This document shows positions 1-12,253 of a stretch of DNA of 64,000 bases, in pieces. Every line of letters begins with the position of its first letter. Position 1 is the first letter of the stretch. Below the pieces are notes generated by a model. The model was given only the letters and a program-made list of their open reading frames with translations, searched no databases and was not told the origin of the DNA. Position numbers and translations under genes: made by a program. Origin of the DNA: Cryptomeria japonica (Eukaryota; Streptophyta; Pinopsida; Cupressales; Cupressaceae); contig NC_081408.1 of NCBI RefSeq assembly GCF_030272615.1, positions 60,224,114-60,288,113 of the forward strand, given 5' to 3'.

Positions 1-30
1 GGATCAAATTAGTATTAGACCAATTGCACT

Positions 31-293
31 CATAATCTCACACTTCATCTTTTGGTTCTTAAAATCAACAATGGTTAAAATGGACATGCATGCATAATCT
101 CGCACTTCATCCTTTGGTGCTTAAAATTAACTTTGGTTAAAATTTACTTGCATGTATAACACTTCAATTTAGGCTTAAAATCAACAATGGTTAAAATTGA
201 CATGCATGTATTCACATTTCAATTTGTTGTTTAAAATGGACATGCACATGCATATTCAACACCTCAATTTGGGCTTTAAAATGAACGTGAATC
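31..293. repeat. Degenerate tandem repeat, unit shrinking from about 62 to 43 bp
   Basis: About five head-to-tail units share the order: cacttca, a TTTGG/TTTAGG stretch, cTTAAAATcaac, ggTTAAAAT, gacATGCATG. The first two units are about 62 bp; later ones lose internal bases. No coding frame runs through it. Leader and 3' non-coding regions of Tat-type gypsy elements often hold such minisatellites, so it may be part of the leader of the element whose gag begins at 1932, but no LTR or primer site was found to prove that. Confidence 0.7.
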
Positions 294-1230
294 AGGCTGC
301 ATTAGATTAAATCACATTTTATTTTCTTAAAGGAAATAATTTTTATCGTGTTTGGGGTGGACCTATTGTTGCATTAACTAACTTTCCACCCGCCTTTGGG
401 GTCTTGGGAGAAAGGAAGGAGGTGATAATAACACCCAATTTTATTTTATTCCACGTAGTGAGGGGTATCTTTGACTGGGATTTCATCACCCCACAGAGGT
501 ACTTTGAATTGGGATGTGTTGGGGATATCATCTCTCCCAACATACTCTCAAGTGGGTTTTTTAAGCCGCTATATAAATATACTGGCTAGGCAGCTAGAAT
601 GTTGAGTGAATTCAACGTATGTGGGGGCCTTCCCTACATCGATAAGCTCAACTAAATTCTTAAGTGGCTTGCTCTAAGAATCTGTCATTGGATCGAGACC
701 CCTCAAAATTTTATAATAAGAACCAACTTAGTAGCCCAAAATCCTACATTTAGTGATTTCGAGAGTGTGGATCGTACCCCATAGATACCCCTCATGTACC
801 TTCCTAAGATCTTCGGATCTTCAGGGTAAGAGAGACTGGCATGCCCGAGAAGTGTGTGTCCTGGAGTGGAGCCAGTTCTGCCAGACTCTCTATCTATTCG
901 TCTTGTTTCGATATTTTGTTGCGGGGCCTCATTGAATGGTGTCCACTTTCCAGCCTAAGATTGTATTCTATGTTTTTTTATGTATCGTTGTATCAAACTA
1001 GTATTGAGTCAGTTCTTTGGGCTATTTCATGCCCTATCCTACGTCTCTCTGAATTTTATGAGATTGTTTGAAAAACTAGCTCAGTCAACTATATCTACCT
1101 CCAAACAATTATTCTCGGACTTGGAAAACCACAAAACGTGTCCTACACATAGAATTACTAAAAATAAAGTCCATTTTGAAACATCAGACTATCCAACAAA
1201 CTCAAAGTTTTACACACTTGTGACCATAGA
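294..1230. other. Stretch without a recognisable gene
   Basis: Only short chance frames occur here. A plus-strand TATA-like sequence (ctatataaatat) lies at 569-580, which is the sort of box found in an LTR, but I could not find TG...CA ends, a primer site or a second copy in the window. It may be leader or LTR of the gypsy element that follows, or older flanking DNA. Confidence 0.4.
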
Positions 1231-1430
1231 AGTCCTTGCATAGTCCTCATTTATGTCCTTACTATCGTCCTTAGTCCTTGCATAGTCCTCATTTATGTCC
1301 TTACTATCATCCTAAGTCCTTGCATAGTCCTCATTTACATCCTTATTCTTTGCATAGTCCTCATTTGCATCATTATTATCATCCTTAGTTCTTGCATAAT
1401 CTCTATTTTACGTCCTCATTATCATCCTCA
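1231..1430. repeat. Minisatellite with 42-bp unit
   Basis: Units beginning agtccttgcatagtcctcat start at 1231, 1273 and 1315 and are followed by two more diverged copies. The first two differ by only a couple of bases. The unit is built from shorter repeats of the type gtcctTatt. No coding potential is seen. Confidence 0.8.
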
Positions 1431-1931
1431 TATACATCTTCATCTAGACTTCATATACATCTATCTTAGTCTGTCGTTATCTACATAATTATCCTATAGA
1501 GTCATAGCATGCACCTTAAAGGGTCTACTAGGTGATGGTTTTCTCCCCTTCAAGCAACCTAATCTAGTGCCAAATGGCGGTCAATGAGAAATCATTGAAG
1601 GTCTAGCTAACTTAGCCTAGGACTCAAGGAGAAACATACCCCAATATATAGGAGTCAAGTACGAGATAAATATTGAGTATAAAATTGCCCGTAGGATTGA
1701 TAGAGAAATTCTTGCAGAGCATCTAAGAGAAGACATGGCAAAACTTGCATTACAGAAATCCCAAAATACTCAACAAGTCTCACATCAAAATCCCCAATAG
1801 AGACTCTAGTCTAATTTTGCATACCTCATACCTACTTCTAGAGTCTAGCATTAGTCATCATCTTGCATATAACCACCCTCATATAGTAGTCTTAAATGCC
1901 CGTCACAAGGTCACAAAATGCAAAAGGTATA
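1431..1931. other. Spacer upstream of gag, probable leader of the gypsy element
   Basis: No stop-free frame of note and no primer-binding site that I recognise. The stretch ends at the ATG at 1932, from which the decayed gag reads. Assigning it to the element's untranslated leader is inference from position only. Confidence 0.35.
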
Positions 1932-3921
1932 ATGGACCCAAACAACGACCAGTCTGTAAATCCAACTTGGAATATGGACATATCAACTAGTCAACAAACA
2001 GGTTCTCAAGCAATGTCTACCCAAAATGAATTAAAACATTTAACAAAAGAATAAATTGAGTCAGCTCAATAGGATCCACATGTCCTTATGATCTTAGATG
2101 CACTTATACATAGTGATAGAGACAAATATCTCTTGTTGTTATTACAAAATGGGGTGAAACTACCTAAAGATTTTGATGTCACAAAAATCTTACCACTAGG
2201 AAAAACATTAGGTCAAGATAATAGTCAAACATCACCCATAACATAAATGCAAGCAATGACCTCTAGTTTTCCTCAAAATGCACCTATGCAAACAAATGTT
2301 AGTACAAATGCAAACTTTCAAACAAGTGCATCATCTTCAGCAATAAATGTTAGTGTACCAACACAGAGCATACCGATAACATCAAGTGTCTCAGCACCTG
2401 TTCAAACATAGATTCTTTAGGTAACAAGTGCAACCCAACCTCATGTTTCATATTCTATAGGATTGACATATAGTCACCAAAATGCCAATCTAGGTCTTAC
2501 CAATACAAGTACAACTCAGCCAAATATGGGTTTGCATATCACTTATTTCACAGAACCTAGTAGAACGTACAACACACAAAATTATAATCATGGTACCTTT
2601 CAAAAACCTCCTAGTTATGCAACCATGAATACTTTTGTGGGACATACACAAACACAAGGTGTACCTTTGACCCAAACAGATATCCTGACAGAACAATTAC
2701 AAAATTTGCAACAACAACTGATGACCATGCAGACCGGTAATGATAAAAAGAGCTACACAATGTAGGACTTACGTCCTTATCCTTTTGTTCACACATTATA
2801 CATGTCGCCTTTCCCACCACATTTTGAAACACCCAAATTTGACAGATATCAAGGGAAGGGTGATCCTAGAGACCACATCAAAGATTTTTTTATGACATGT
2901 ATAGAGGTTGCAACAGAAGACACTTACTTAATGAGACTATTTCCTAAAAGTTTGGGGGGGGGAGGAGGGGGGCAACCTTAGAGTGGTTTTCACATTTACC
3001 ACCAACCATCACATCATTGGGAGAATTATCTGAACGCTTTATTGCAAATTTCTCGCATAACATTGAAACCCCAGTTACTTTGATGGACTTGTGTGTCATG
3101 AAACAATACGAGAATGAAATATTTGCATCTTTCATACAATGATGGAGGGCTCTCTATAGGAGTTGTAAGACAATTATCCCAGAAACAAAGCAAGTGGATA
3201 TGTTCACAGAAAACTTGATTCCTAAGATTAAATATCCGATACAAATGCAATGTTTAACCACGTTCAAAAAAATCACAGAAAAATCTCTAAAATGTGAGAA
3301 GGGATTAGTGGAACAATGTCTTATTAAGTATGGAAACACCAACAACAATGACAAATCCAATTTTTGGTCAAAAAATAAAAATGTGACCAATGATGGTGTT
3401 GTAGACGCCATAACACTAAATATAACTCAACCAGTTTTATCTTTTGAAACGAGTCAATCATCAAATCCACATACGGAGAATAACCCTGCTTCAACAAATG
3501 TAAACGCTACACAAAACATGAACACAAGATACCCTAGGATAAATGCTCCAAGAAGGAATTATACACCTCTAGGAAAACCTATTGAGTCGGCACTCAAAAA
3601 GTTGGTACAGACAAACATGATCACTTTACCAAAAATAAGAGTATATGAACCAAGTCCTTTCAAACCCACATGGTGGAATGATAATAATTTCTATGATTAT
3701 CATCGGACTAAAGGTCACAAAATAGCAAGTTGCTATAAATTGAAAAACTTGGTCCAAGATATGATAGACCAAGGGGACATCACAATCAATACCTATAAAA
3801 CCTCAGCAAACACAAATCATACAATCTTTAAGGATCTATTTGTTAAGCATGACAAAGGGAAAGGTACCACATCAGATACTCAAGACAATACAACTAACTA
3901 CACAAAGGTCTCATACGACTA
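1932..3921 (+). pseudogene. gag: Gag of Tat-type Ty3/gypsy element C (broken)
   Basis: Would encode the capsid/nucleocapsid polyprotein that packages element RNA in cytoplasmic particles. Reading from the ATG at 1932 gives a Q/T/S-rich N-terminal part with several in-frame stops. The conserved gypsy Gag core follows at about 2766-3340: a FETPKFDRYQG-like block, DPRDHI, then a LEWF/LGELSERF block. A long G-rich tract at 2954-2972 switches the frame, since the core before it reads in one frame and the core after it in another, so this is an indel by slippage. Near 3690-3750 there is a YHRTKGH..SC stretch that resembles the C-terminal zinc-finger-like motif of gypsy Gags with its first cysteine changed to tyrosine. 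From 2972 on, the frame is the same as that of the protease and RT downstream, so gag and pol were once a single frame. Not functional as it stands. Confidence 0.85.
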
Positions 3922-4030
3922 GACTATTCATGACATTAGCTCAAAAGATATAGTAAACAATGATTCACAAGAAACACATGATCAAGATGAGAAATATCTA
4001 GATGCTCACACAGATGATAACCAAATTTGC

Positions 4031-5245
4031 ATGCTATCAGAGGCACGAAAATACGATGATGATAGAAATCTTTGTCTCGGAGACTGGGGGAATGATGAAC
4101 CATCTCATTCAAGATGGTTTGAAGGTGAACTCATAGAAAAAATCATGGATATCAAACATACACATGAAGACTATGAAGAAGGATTTAACATAAACCTTCA
4201 TAACATAGCATATGATACTGACAATACCTATAATTCATATGATATAGTGGCTACGATCACCATAACTCCCAGAGACAGAGACTGTGTAGAAGTTACTCGT
4301 AGATCAAAGGTAACTTTACAAGGAATACCACCAAATCACCCACCAAGAGTAGGGACCTACAATGTTGTTGAGCAACTTAAGAAAACTCTAGCACATATAT
4401 CATTATTTGAACTCTTGTGTATTTCCCCCACTCATAGAGCTATTCTAGACAAAGCACTTCAATATTTAGTAGTGGATAGAGATATAGATGAAAATGCCTT
4501 CCAGTCCATGGTAGGAAATTTGACACAAGGCACTCATATTGCATTCACAGAACAAAACATTCCTAGTGATAGACTGCTCCATAATGACCTACTACATCTA
4601 GAAGCTTACATACATAAGAGAAGAATCGGAATAGTACTCATAGATGGAGGAGCCGGTCTCAACATTTGTACTTTAAAATTGGTTAAGGTGCTAGAATATT
4701 TTGAACTTCACATCGACTCATCCAAGAGAATAAATATCAAGGCATATGATGATCAATAACATCCCTCAAAAGGCATTGTAACACTACCCATACAAGTGGG
4801 ACCTATAACAATAGAGGTCTCTTTTCAAGTCTTGGATAGATAATTGGGATATAACATGTTATTGGGCCACCCATGGATCTACACCATACAAACAGTATCA
4901 TCCACATTTCATCAGTGTGTCAAATTCCCATATAATGGTATTGAAATCACCATAAAGGGTGATCCAAATCCCTTCCAACATTGCAATTACTTGAAAGAAA
5001 GTATGGATAATTAGGTACCTATTAACCAATCAACACCTCTCACTATGCAACTGGAGGCATTAATGATCACATAAATAAACAAGGATATGCCTACAATGTC
5101 CTCCTTACAAATAAAAGATATGGGTTGTGGAGAGTATTTTATTGCAAAAACTTCAAGTGGGAAACAGTTGTCTCTATCTCCTAAGTCTTTTGGGAAACCT
5201 CAAAATGCAGTACAAAAACAAGACAAAGGAAAATAAATTGTCAGA
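4031..5245 (+). pseudogene. pr: Aspartic protease region of element C
   Basis: Same frame as the downstream half of gag. The protease is recognised by the active-site motif LIDGGAGLNIC at about 4639-4671; DGG instead of DTG is usual in Tat-type elements. The C-terminal signature LLGHPWI follows at about 4860-4880 after an in-frame stop at 4756. It would cleave the Gag-Pol polyprotein within the particle. The upstream part (4031-4600) is an acidic linker without a motif I recognise. Stops interrupt the domain, so it is inactive. Confidence 0.8.
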
Positions 5246-5329
5246 TACATAGACTCATGCTCTTTCATTAGATCGGGTGACTTACAAGAAGAATCCCTAA
5301 ATGAAGATGTCAACCATTGGATATATAGA

Positions 5330-5953
5330 GAAGAGGATCATATGACAATACCCAGAATACCCATAGATTAGTATGGCAATGGATTCAAAATGCTCCAAAG
5401 ACATGGATATGATGGTACCACAGGCCTGGGGTTACAAAAACAAGGAAGAATAGAACCTATTATTCCTAATGACAATCCAGGGAATCAAGGATTGGGGTAT
5501 AAGCATATACCACATATCATAGAAGCAAGACAACATACCCTTGATATACTAAATAGACCAATGAAACCATCAAACTACATACCACAAAGGGATTTTTCCA
5601 CACATGTGCTTCCCTCTTCATCTCAAGCAAGTAATCAAGTACCCACATTGCCTAGCATGGAATCAGATGGGGAAGACATGAGACAACTCCTGCAAGAGCC
5701 TAGCACTAAGTCACAAAATGATGTAGTTGTTGACACAACAGTACAAGCTAATGTTGCAATAGACGCAGATTTACTACCAGTAGATGAATCTAATCCATGG
5801 TTATTATCAATACTTCTACCATGGGAAATGACTCAAGCTCAACCTAACAAATCAGATGAAGAAAGATTGCAAAGGCTTATACCAGGTTTAAGAAGGGTAA
5901 CTACTATCCAAAGAAGACCAGTCAATCTACAACAGAATCAGCGACAAGAATAA
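5330..5953 (+). pseudogene. G-patch-like segment between protease and RT of element C
   Basis: In the gag-pol frame, the stretch at about 5387-5500 reads LQRHGYDGTTGLGLQKQG followed by NQGLGY. The spacing of the glycines and the hydrophobic residues fits the G-patch, a short RNA-binding or helicase-activating motif. A G-patch directly after the protease is known in betaretroviruses, and similar segments occur in some plant gypsy elements. The rest (5510-5953) is polar and low in motifs. It is open for 187 codons and then stops. Calling it G-patch rests on reading the glycine pattern; a profile search is needed to settle it. Confidence 0.6.
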
Positions 5954-6529
5954 GAAGAGATAAGTGATGATAGCTCAGATGATGAAACATACATTGAAAG
6001 TGAGATAGACTCCCATCACTATGAGTTCTTATCACTCCATGATTCTATCCCATGAACAAGTGTCATACTAAGGTATCAAATAAAGCCTACACAAGATGAA
6101 AATACATTAATTCATTCAAACAATCAAGTCTTCATGTTATCAAAATCTACTATAGAAGGGAGTAATGACTTGCCCCTTGTACATTCACACTTGATTGATT
6201 GGGGGTAAAAAGGAAAACCAATGCTAAATTGGTTTGAAAATGATGAAGCAATTGTAGAATTCCTCAGAGTCAAAGAGGGATTTCAACAAGGTGACCACAA
6301 AGCAGGGTTTGTTGTAGACCTAGATAGAACATCATACTTTGGAGAGGAAAGTACCTCTACAATAGAAGATACAGATCAAACCACCCATAATGGAAAGAGT
6401 GAGTTGGGCAACCTTCTTATCAAAAGAGAAAGTTCAGCATTGCTTATAGAAGAAACTGAAGAAGTAAACATAGCAGAAGGAGAGGTTGCACATAGCATCC
6501 ATCTGGCAAAATCACTAAACAAAGAGTAA
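5954..6529 (+). pseudogene. Pol linker of element C
   Basis: Continuation of the same frame with several stops and one open run of 102 codons (6221-6529). The composition is acidic and polar (many E, D, S, T) with no domain I recognise. It precedes the RT start immediately and probably corresponds to the variable linker between protease and RT in long Tat-type polyproteins. Confidence 0.5.
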
Positions 6530-7400
6530 AAAGACAGATTCATTCATTTTTTCAAGCAACAACCTATCAAATTTTCTTAGTCCTATGCAAATATGGCAGG
6601 CTTAGACCTTGAATTAGTGTTGCATCATTTACATTTGATACCAGGAGTTAAACCTTACAAGCAAAAAATGAGAAAAATGCATCCAAGTATTGCATTACTA
6701 GTTAAAATAGAACTACAAAAGTTGTTGGATGTAGGTTTCTTTTGACCTATTAACTATGTGGAATGGATATCCAACCTGGTACCTATGACTAAGCCCAAGG
6801 GAGGCATAAGAATCTGTACTGATTTCTAGGATCTAAATAAAGCTTGTCCTAAGGATGACTTCCCGCTACCCAATATTGATATGATAGTTGATCTAACAGC
6901 TAGAAATGAAATGCTATCATTAATGGATGGTTTTTTAGGATACAACCAGATTAAAATTGCACCAGAAGATCAACATAAAATAGCCTTTACCTGCCCATGG
7001 GGAACATACTGCTAGAATGTGATGCCATTTGGTCTAAAAAGTGTTGGAGCAACATACCAAAGAACCATGACAATGCTATTTCATGACATGATCCACAACA
7101 TAATCAAAGATTATGTGGATAACTTATTGGCTAAATCACATACAAGAGAAGGTCACCTTATGGTCCTTACATAGATATTTGATCAGTTGGAGTAGTATAA
7201 TGTCAGACTAAACTTGAAGAAGTGTGTGTTCGGCGTAACAACAAGTAAAATGTTAGGGTTTACTATATCCAATAGAGGAATTGAAGTAGACCCTTCCAAG
7301 GTAAAGGAAACTATAGATATGCAACCTCCATCAACACTTAAACAACTAAGAGGGTTACAAGGAAGACCACAATCTATAAGGAGATTCATAGAACAGTTGG
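6530..7400 (+). pseudogene. rt: Reverse transcriptase of element C
   Basis: The frame continues from the linker. RT blocks are in canonical order: AGLDLELVLHHL (start of the fingers), PVKPYKQK-like, LVPMTKPKGGIRIC, the first catalytic block SLMDGFLGYNQI at about 6920-6955, MPFGLKS, and the active-site box near 7110. The last reads YVDN, not YVDD, so one of the two catalytic aspartates is lost. In-frame stops (for example near 6745, 6827, 7013 and 7173) also break it. An inverted fragment of the same family (28036-28940) still shows YVDD. Confidence 0.9.
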
Positions 7401-7780
7401 CAGATAAGTGTCCCCCCTTCCAGCATTTACTCAGGAAAGGAGTTACTTTTAAATTGATAGAACAATGCCAAGAAGCTTTCCAAACTCTGAAAGATTATCT
7501 TCTAAACACACCAGTGTTAGTATCACCTACTCTAGGAAAACCTCTTTTGCTATACATATCAACAACAAACTCAGCTCTAGGAGCTTTGTTGGCACAACAT
7601 GATGAACAAGGAAAAGAAAGAGCCATTTATTATACAAGTAGAATTTTGATCGGCTATGAGCTCAATTATACTCCTATAGAACGAGCATGCTTAGCAGTAA
7701 TCTTCGCATCTCAAAAGCTCAGACATTACATGTTGAGTCATAAAGTACAACTCATTGCATGCTTTGATCCACTTAAGTAC
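7401..7780 (+). pseudogene. rnh: RNase H (first) of element C, cut by an insertion
   Basis: Directly continues RT. The blocks FQTLKDYL, PLLLYISTTNSALGALLAQ, YTSRILIGYELNYTPIERACLAV and LRHYMLSHK are typical of the RNase H joined to gypsy RT, the enzyme that removes the RNA strand after first-strand synthesis. The frame is open to 7780, where a solo LTR has inserted after agtac. The reading resumes at 10309 in the frame expected once the insert plus 5-bp duplication (2,528 bp) is discounted, so the insertion is what broke this stretch. Confidence 0.88.
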
Positions 7781-8387
7781 TGATGCTCTGCAAAAAGGAT
7801 TAGAAAATCTGTTTGATGGCAACACACACAAGAGCACAAGAAACAAATGTTAGTGTTAGCAACAAAAGATTATCCTAAACAAGCATATCAAGAGAGATAT
7901 TAAGCATGAAATAGAAAGCATACAAACATAGAATAGATAAACTATACTCCTCCAAATGCTAATCAAGATGCTCATAGTTACTCCTCCCTTGTTCCTCTCC
8001 TCTCCAAGTTCCACATGAGTGTAGCTCTCAACTTTTAGCACTAGCCATGGATGCCATATGGAGATTCAAGATGGTTGCATATGATAAGAAAATGCTATGC
8101 AAGTGTAGATAGTGATGCTATGAAAAATCTCTATGCTAATACTAGTATAACAACAATACTCTAATGCTTCCTTCTTTGCTTGAGGAGAAGGGTTCTATTT
8201 ATAGAATAAATGGGGAAATCAAGGGTTAAGATCTAGCAATCTTAACAAGGGTTAGGATTGAAAGATATTCAATCCATGTGAGACTTTCAACCCAATCCCA
8301 TGTTGACAAGTGTCACCATGAGGAGGCTTGAGAGGAGAGATAAGGAGCATTAAATGCTTGAGGGGACATGATGGTTACCCTAGGGGG

Positions 8388-9214
8388 TGTTAGGATTCTC
8401 ACAGATACTAAGAGGGGGGGGTGAATCAGTATCTAACTGGTGTACAAAATTTCTTATCTTAAAACATGCAGAACATATTATAACAGTGTACCGATATGCA
8501 AGAAATAATGCAATAAACAGAATTAAAAACATCCACATGAAAAGCACACCATGACACAAAGATTTAATGAGGAAACCCGACGTGGGAAAAACCTCAGTTG
8601 GATTTGTGACCCACAATATCCACTTACTGGCCAATAAGAGAATATTACTTACAAGAGGGGCCTGCACATGCAGGAAGGCCAACTGCCTAGAGCTCACTGC
8701 TCAATGGGAAGTCTCACTGACTTACAATGTGGATTATACAAATCCAATATCTTGTACTGCTTTACAATAGCATCTATAATGCCTGATCCAGTATTGGTTG
8801 CTACTCTACTTCTTACATAAACCCTCTAACCTATATTTCTCATAATAGGTCTACCTTAATATTTTGGCATACATCACTTTCTTAACTTTTTTCTTCCTTA
8901 CTAAATGTCTACAATGATCTCTTATATATAAGAGTCATTTTACAACATGCCAAGTCAACTTACAAAGTTTTTACAATAATAAACAAAATATAATATAACA
9001 AAATCTTGTCGACCTCTGTGCCAGTATACTTCTTTTATCTGTGTCGGTGTCAGTGTCAATGTAGAGTGTGATCATTGATGTCGGTGAACTATCTTGCCAG
9101 TGTAATGCCTTGCCGGTATAATGCCTTGTTGATGCCATAGGATTGTAAGGTTTCCATCAATGACAAAACCTTCAATCACATACAATGTCTCATTGGAGTG
9201 TGCATATGCCAACA
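8388..9214 (-). mobile_element. Solo LTR of a Copia/Sirevirus-like family, nested
   Basis: On the minus strand it starts TGTTGGCATATGCACAC and ends GAATCCTAACA, close to the ends of element B's LTR (TGTTGGCATTCTTGATG...). Close to its 3' end it carries the C-rich signature TTCACCCCCCCCTCTTAGTA seen in families A and B. It is flanked by ggggg at 8383-8387 and 9215-9219, a 5-bp target duplication. Short frames inside (for example 8380-8697) are chance readings. Confidence 0.85.
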
Positions 9215-9742
9215 GGGGGTTGGGTTAGGGTTAGGTTAATGGATATTCCTTTTATCCAAGGGATAAATGAATGTGCAAGGGTTAAATGGTTACCTTAGTC
9301 AAAGAAATAAATGCTTTGAAGAGACCCATGAATTAAAAGGATGGTTAAGTTAGAGGAAAGTCTCTAACCAAAGGTAAAAGGTGAGTTAACCATAAATGGT
9401 TATGTAAGAGCCTTTAATGGTTTGGAAGACTTTAGAGGTTAACCATTTGAAGACATAAAGCCTTTAATGGTTATTGAAGACTTTGGAGTTTTTTGAGAAG
9501 TGACTTCCTTTTTTTTAGGAATGTGACAATGATTAGGATAGGATTAGGCTAATTAGAAGGAGTTAGAAGAATCTAGAAGGGATTTAGGCATGCAAGTGGA
9601 TTTTGTAGAAGAATGCAAGTGGGAGGAATTTTGGGATTTTCAATTAAAATAAAATCATTCATTTCAATTAAATGGTGTAATTTGCATTTCAAATAAATAT
9701 TAATTTATTTAAATGAGAAAAAGGAAGATAAAGCATTAAATG

Positions 9743-9895
9743 CTTGAAGACTTTAAGGGAAACCTTTAAAGGCTTAAGAAGACTCTAGAAGGAAGCCATT
9801 AAGTTTGAAAACTTTAAGGGAAACCATTAAAGTGTTAAGAAGACTTTAAGGGAAGCCATTAAGTTTGAAGACTTTAAGGGAAACCATTAAAGGTT
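9743..9895. repeat. Tandem repeat of about 62 bp inside the solo gypsy LTR
   Basis: Units contain aagactttaagggaaRcc, attaag, tttgaaRactttaagggaaacc, attaaag. Two clear units begin near 9772 and 9833, with a partial one before. More diverged relatives (cctttaatggtt, gaagacttt) occur at 9390-9500, suggesting the array was once longer. Confidence 0.6.
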
Positions 9896-10303
9896 TCAAG
9901 TGGGTGAGGATAAATAGGATTTTAAATAAATAATTTATTTAAAATAGTTGTGCAACTTGCATTTGTAGGAAAATGCAAGTGGGTGGAGGATAAAGGTGAT
10001 TTAAATAAATGTTAATTTATTTAAATGTGAGAGATGGGATTTTGGGGGTTTTAAATAAATATTAATTGATTTAAATGTGGGAGAAGATTTAATTAAACAA
10101 ATATGATTTATTTATTTAATTAATGGTCTGAATTTGCTTAAGTGAATTAAATCAAATAAATTGAATAATTTATTTAATTAATAGGAAAAGAGGGTTAAGA
10201 TGAATTAATTAAATATTAATTTAATTAATTATTGAATAATGGTAAATAATCAAATAAATACTAAATATTCATTTAATTAAGTGGACAGATTTATGTGACT
10301 ACA

Positions 10304-10990
10304 AGTACCTATAGACCAGAGCAACATTGACCGAGAGATTGCCTAAGTGGGTCATGATCCCAAGCAAGTTTGATATAGAGTACATAGACAGAAAAGACAT
10401 CAAATGACAAATTATAGCAGATCAGTTAGCAGAGGCTCCTTTACAAGACAATCACCCGTTACTAATAGACTTTCCAAACGAATCAGTGTTTACATTGACC
10501 GCATCTATAAGGTGGAAATTATATTTTAATGGGTCATATACAAGTCATGGATCTGGAGCAGGGATTCTTTTCATCACCCCTCAAGGGGATTCTATACCTA
10601 AGTCATTTATGATCAACTTCCCACGCACAAACAATATAGCTGAATATGAAGCTCTCATCATAGGGCTTTGTATAGTTGTACAGTGGAGAATAAAAGAATT
10701 ACAAGTTTATGGTGATTTGCAATTGATTGTAAACTAGGTCAATGATGAATACAACACGAAAGATGACAAACTCATGCCTTATAAGAAAATGGTAGAAGAT
10801 TACAAGGATCACTTCAGCAAAATTACTTTCAAATAGATTCCAAGGGTACAAAACAAGGTAGCAAGTGCCATGGCTACCATAGGATCTCTTCTAAATATGC
10901 CTGCTAACGAAACTCAGTTTGAGTTTATTATAGAACAGTTGATGATGCTAGCATATGAGACTCCCTCAACAGAATATGTATGTGCAATTG
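10304..10990 (+). pseudogene. arnh: Connection and second (archaeal-type) RNase H of element C
   Basis: Continues RNase H 1 after the solo LTR: RLPKWVMIPSKFDIEYIDRK, IADQLAEAPL, then the second RNase H from about 10505. Its first catalytic position reads YFNGSY where YFDGSY is expected, so an aspartate is lost. The NNIAEYEAL block with the glutamate is kept, as is GDLQL with the third acidic residue. A second RNase H of this kind between the RT-linked RNase H and integrase marks the Tat lineage of plant gypsy elements. In-frame stops follow at 10735 and 10834. Confidence 0.85.
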
Positions 10991-10999
10991 TGGGTCCAG

Positions 11000-12253
11000 A
11001 ATCCCCTTAGTACAATGAAATATATACATATTTACACACTCAGTACATGTCACTAGATTTGTCCAGAATTCAAAAGAATACCCTTATTTGTCATGCATCT
11101 AGACACACCATTATAGCCAATATATTGTATAGAAAGGGATTCGATGGAACTCTTCTCTGATGTCTTGATAAAAATAAAGCACAACTTGCTCTAAAGGAAG
11201 TCCATGATGGAATTTGTGGGGCGCATCAAAGTGGTCCACCATTGTCAAAGAAATTGTTAAGAATAGGTTATTACTGGCCAACTATGGAAAAGGATGCTTA
11301 TAAATATGTGCAGAAATGTAAGCAATGCCAAATGCATGGCGATCTCATTCATGCACCGGCATAAGATCTTCAACCCATTACGTCACCATGGCCATTTTCA
11401 CAATGGGGATTAGATCTAGTGGGTACAATCAATCCTACTTCTTCCAATGGGCACAAGTTCATCTTAACAGCCACTGAGTACTTTACCAAATGGGTTGAGG
11501 CAATTCCTCTTACATACACCACTGGAAAGCAAATAGAAAAGTTCATGCTCAACTACATTATCTGTAGATATGAGATTCCAATGTGCTTCGTAGCAGATAA
11601 TGGGTGTCCATTTAAAAATCAAGAAGTGAAAGAATTGTGTGACAAATTTCAAATACAACAAAGATTTACCACACCATATTATCCGCAAAGCAATGGACAA
11701 GAAGAGGAAACAAATAAAATAATATGAAAAATCCTTAAGAAAGTTATCACTGACACAGGACGGGACTGGTATCTCTAGTTAAATCCAGCTCTTTGAGCTT
11801 ACAGAACAGGAGTACGCACCCCTACAGGAGCAAGACCATATTCCTTGGTCTATAGTATAGAAGCAATACTCCCCATTGAAATAGAAATATCATCTCTAAG
11901 AGTCTCCTTACAAAACATCATATTAGAGGAAGACTACCAGGTAGCAAGATTATAAGAGCTAGAAACACTTGATGAAAAGAGACAAACAGCGTTCAATCAT
12001 TTGCAAAGGTTATCAAAATAGACTGAGACAGAGTTACAATAAATGAGTCCTCCCATGAAATTTTGAAGTGGGAGATATAGTTCTTAAAGAGAACCAAATG
12101 AACCTAGCGGAACGAGAAAAGTCAGGGAAATTTGAACCTAACTGGCTAGGTCATTTCATCATAACAAGGGTTATAGGCAATGGAGCATATAATTTGGCTA
12201 CCATGGAGGGAGATCCACTCTCTGACCCTATGAATAGCATGAACCTTAAATGA
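11000..12253 (+). pseudogene. int: Integrase of element C
   Basis: The zinc-binding N-terminus is present: HDGICGAH, GYYWPTM, CKQCQMHGD at about 11200-11345. The catalytic core then shows D in GLDLVG (about 11410), D in ADNGCPF (about 11598) and E in the SNGQEEETN block (about 11690-11715), so all three acidic residues can be read. The C-terminal part (VRTPTGARPYSL, then from about 12060 GDIVLKE..., KFEPNWLGHF, GAYNL) has shifted frame near 12010. Stops at 11158, 11362 and 11726 disrupt it. It would join element DNA to the chromosome in the nucleus; here it is dead. Confidence 0.88.

Larger units (their letters stand above)
7781..10303 (-). mobile_element. Solo LTR of a gypsy family (minus strand), split by another solo LTR
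   Basis: On the minus strand it begins TGTAGTCAC and ends GAGCATCA, so it has the TG...CA ends of an LTR. It is flanked by a perfect 5-bp duplication, agtac, at 7776-7780 and 10304-10308. Without the nested insert it is about 1.69 kb. On the minus strand a TATA box (ctataaatag) lies near 8195-8206. The AT-rich half (9640-10290) resembles the AT-rich upstream parts of the other gypsy LTRs in the window. No internal coding region or second LTR is present, so it is a recombination remnant. It interrupts the RNase H of element C. Confidence 0.85.

Noticed and set aside
1-1931. A 5' LTR for element C
   Set aside because: I looked for TGTAGACACC, a CA end, a primer site and similarity to LTR1-3 and found none; only a lone TATA-like box.
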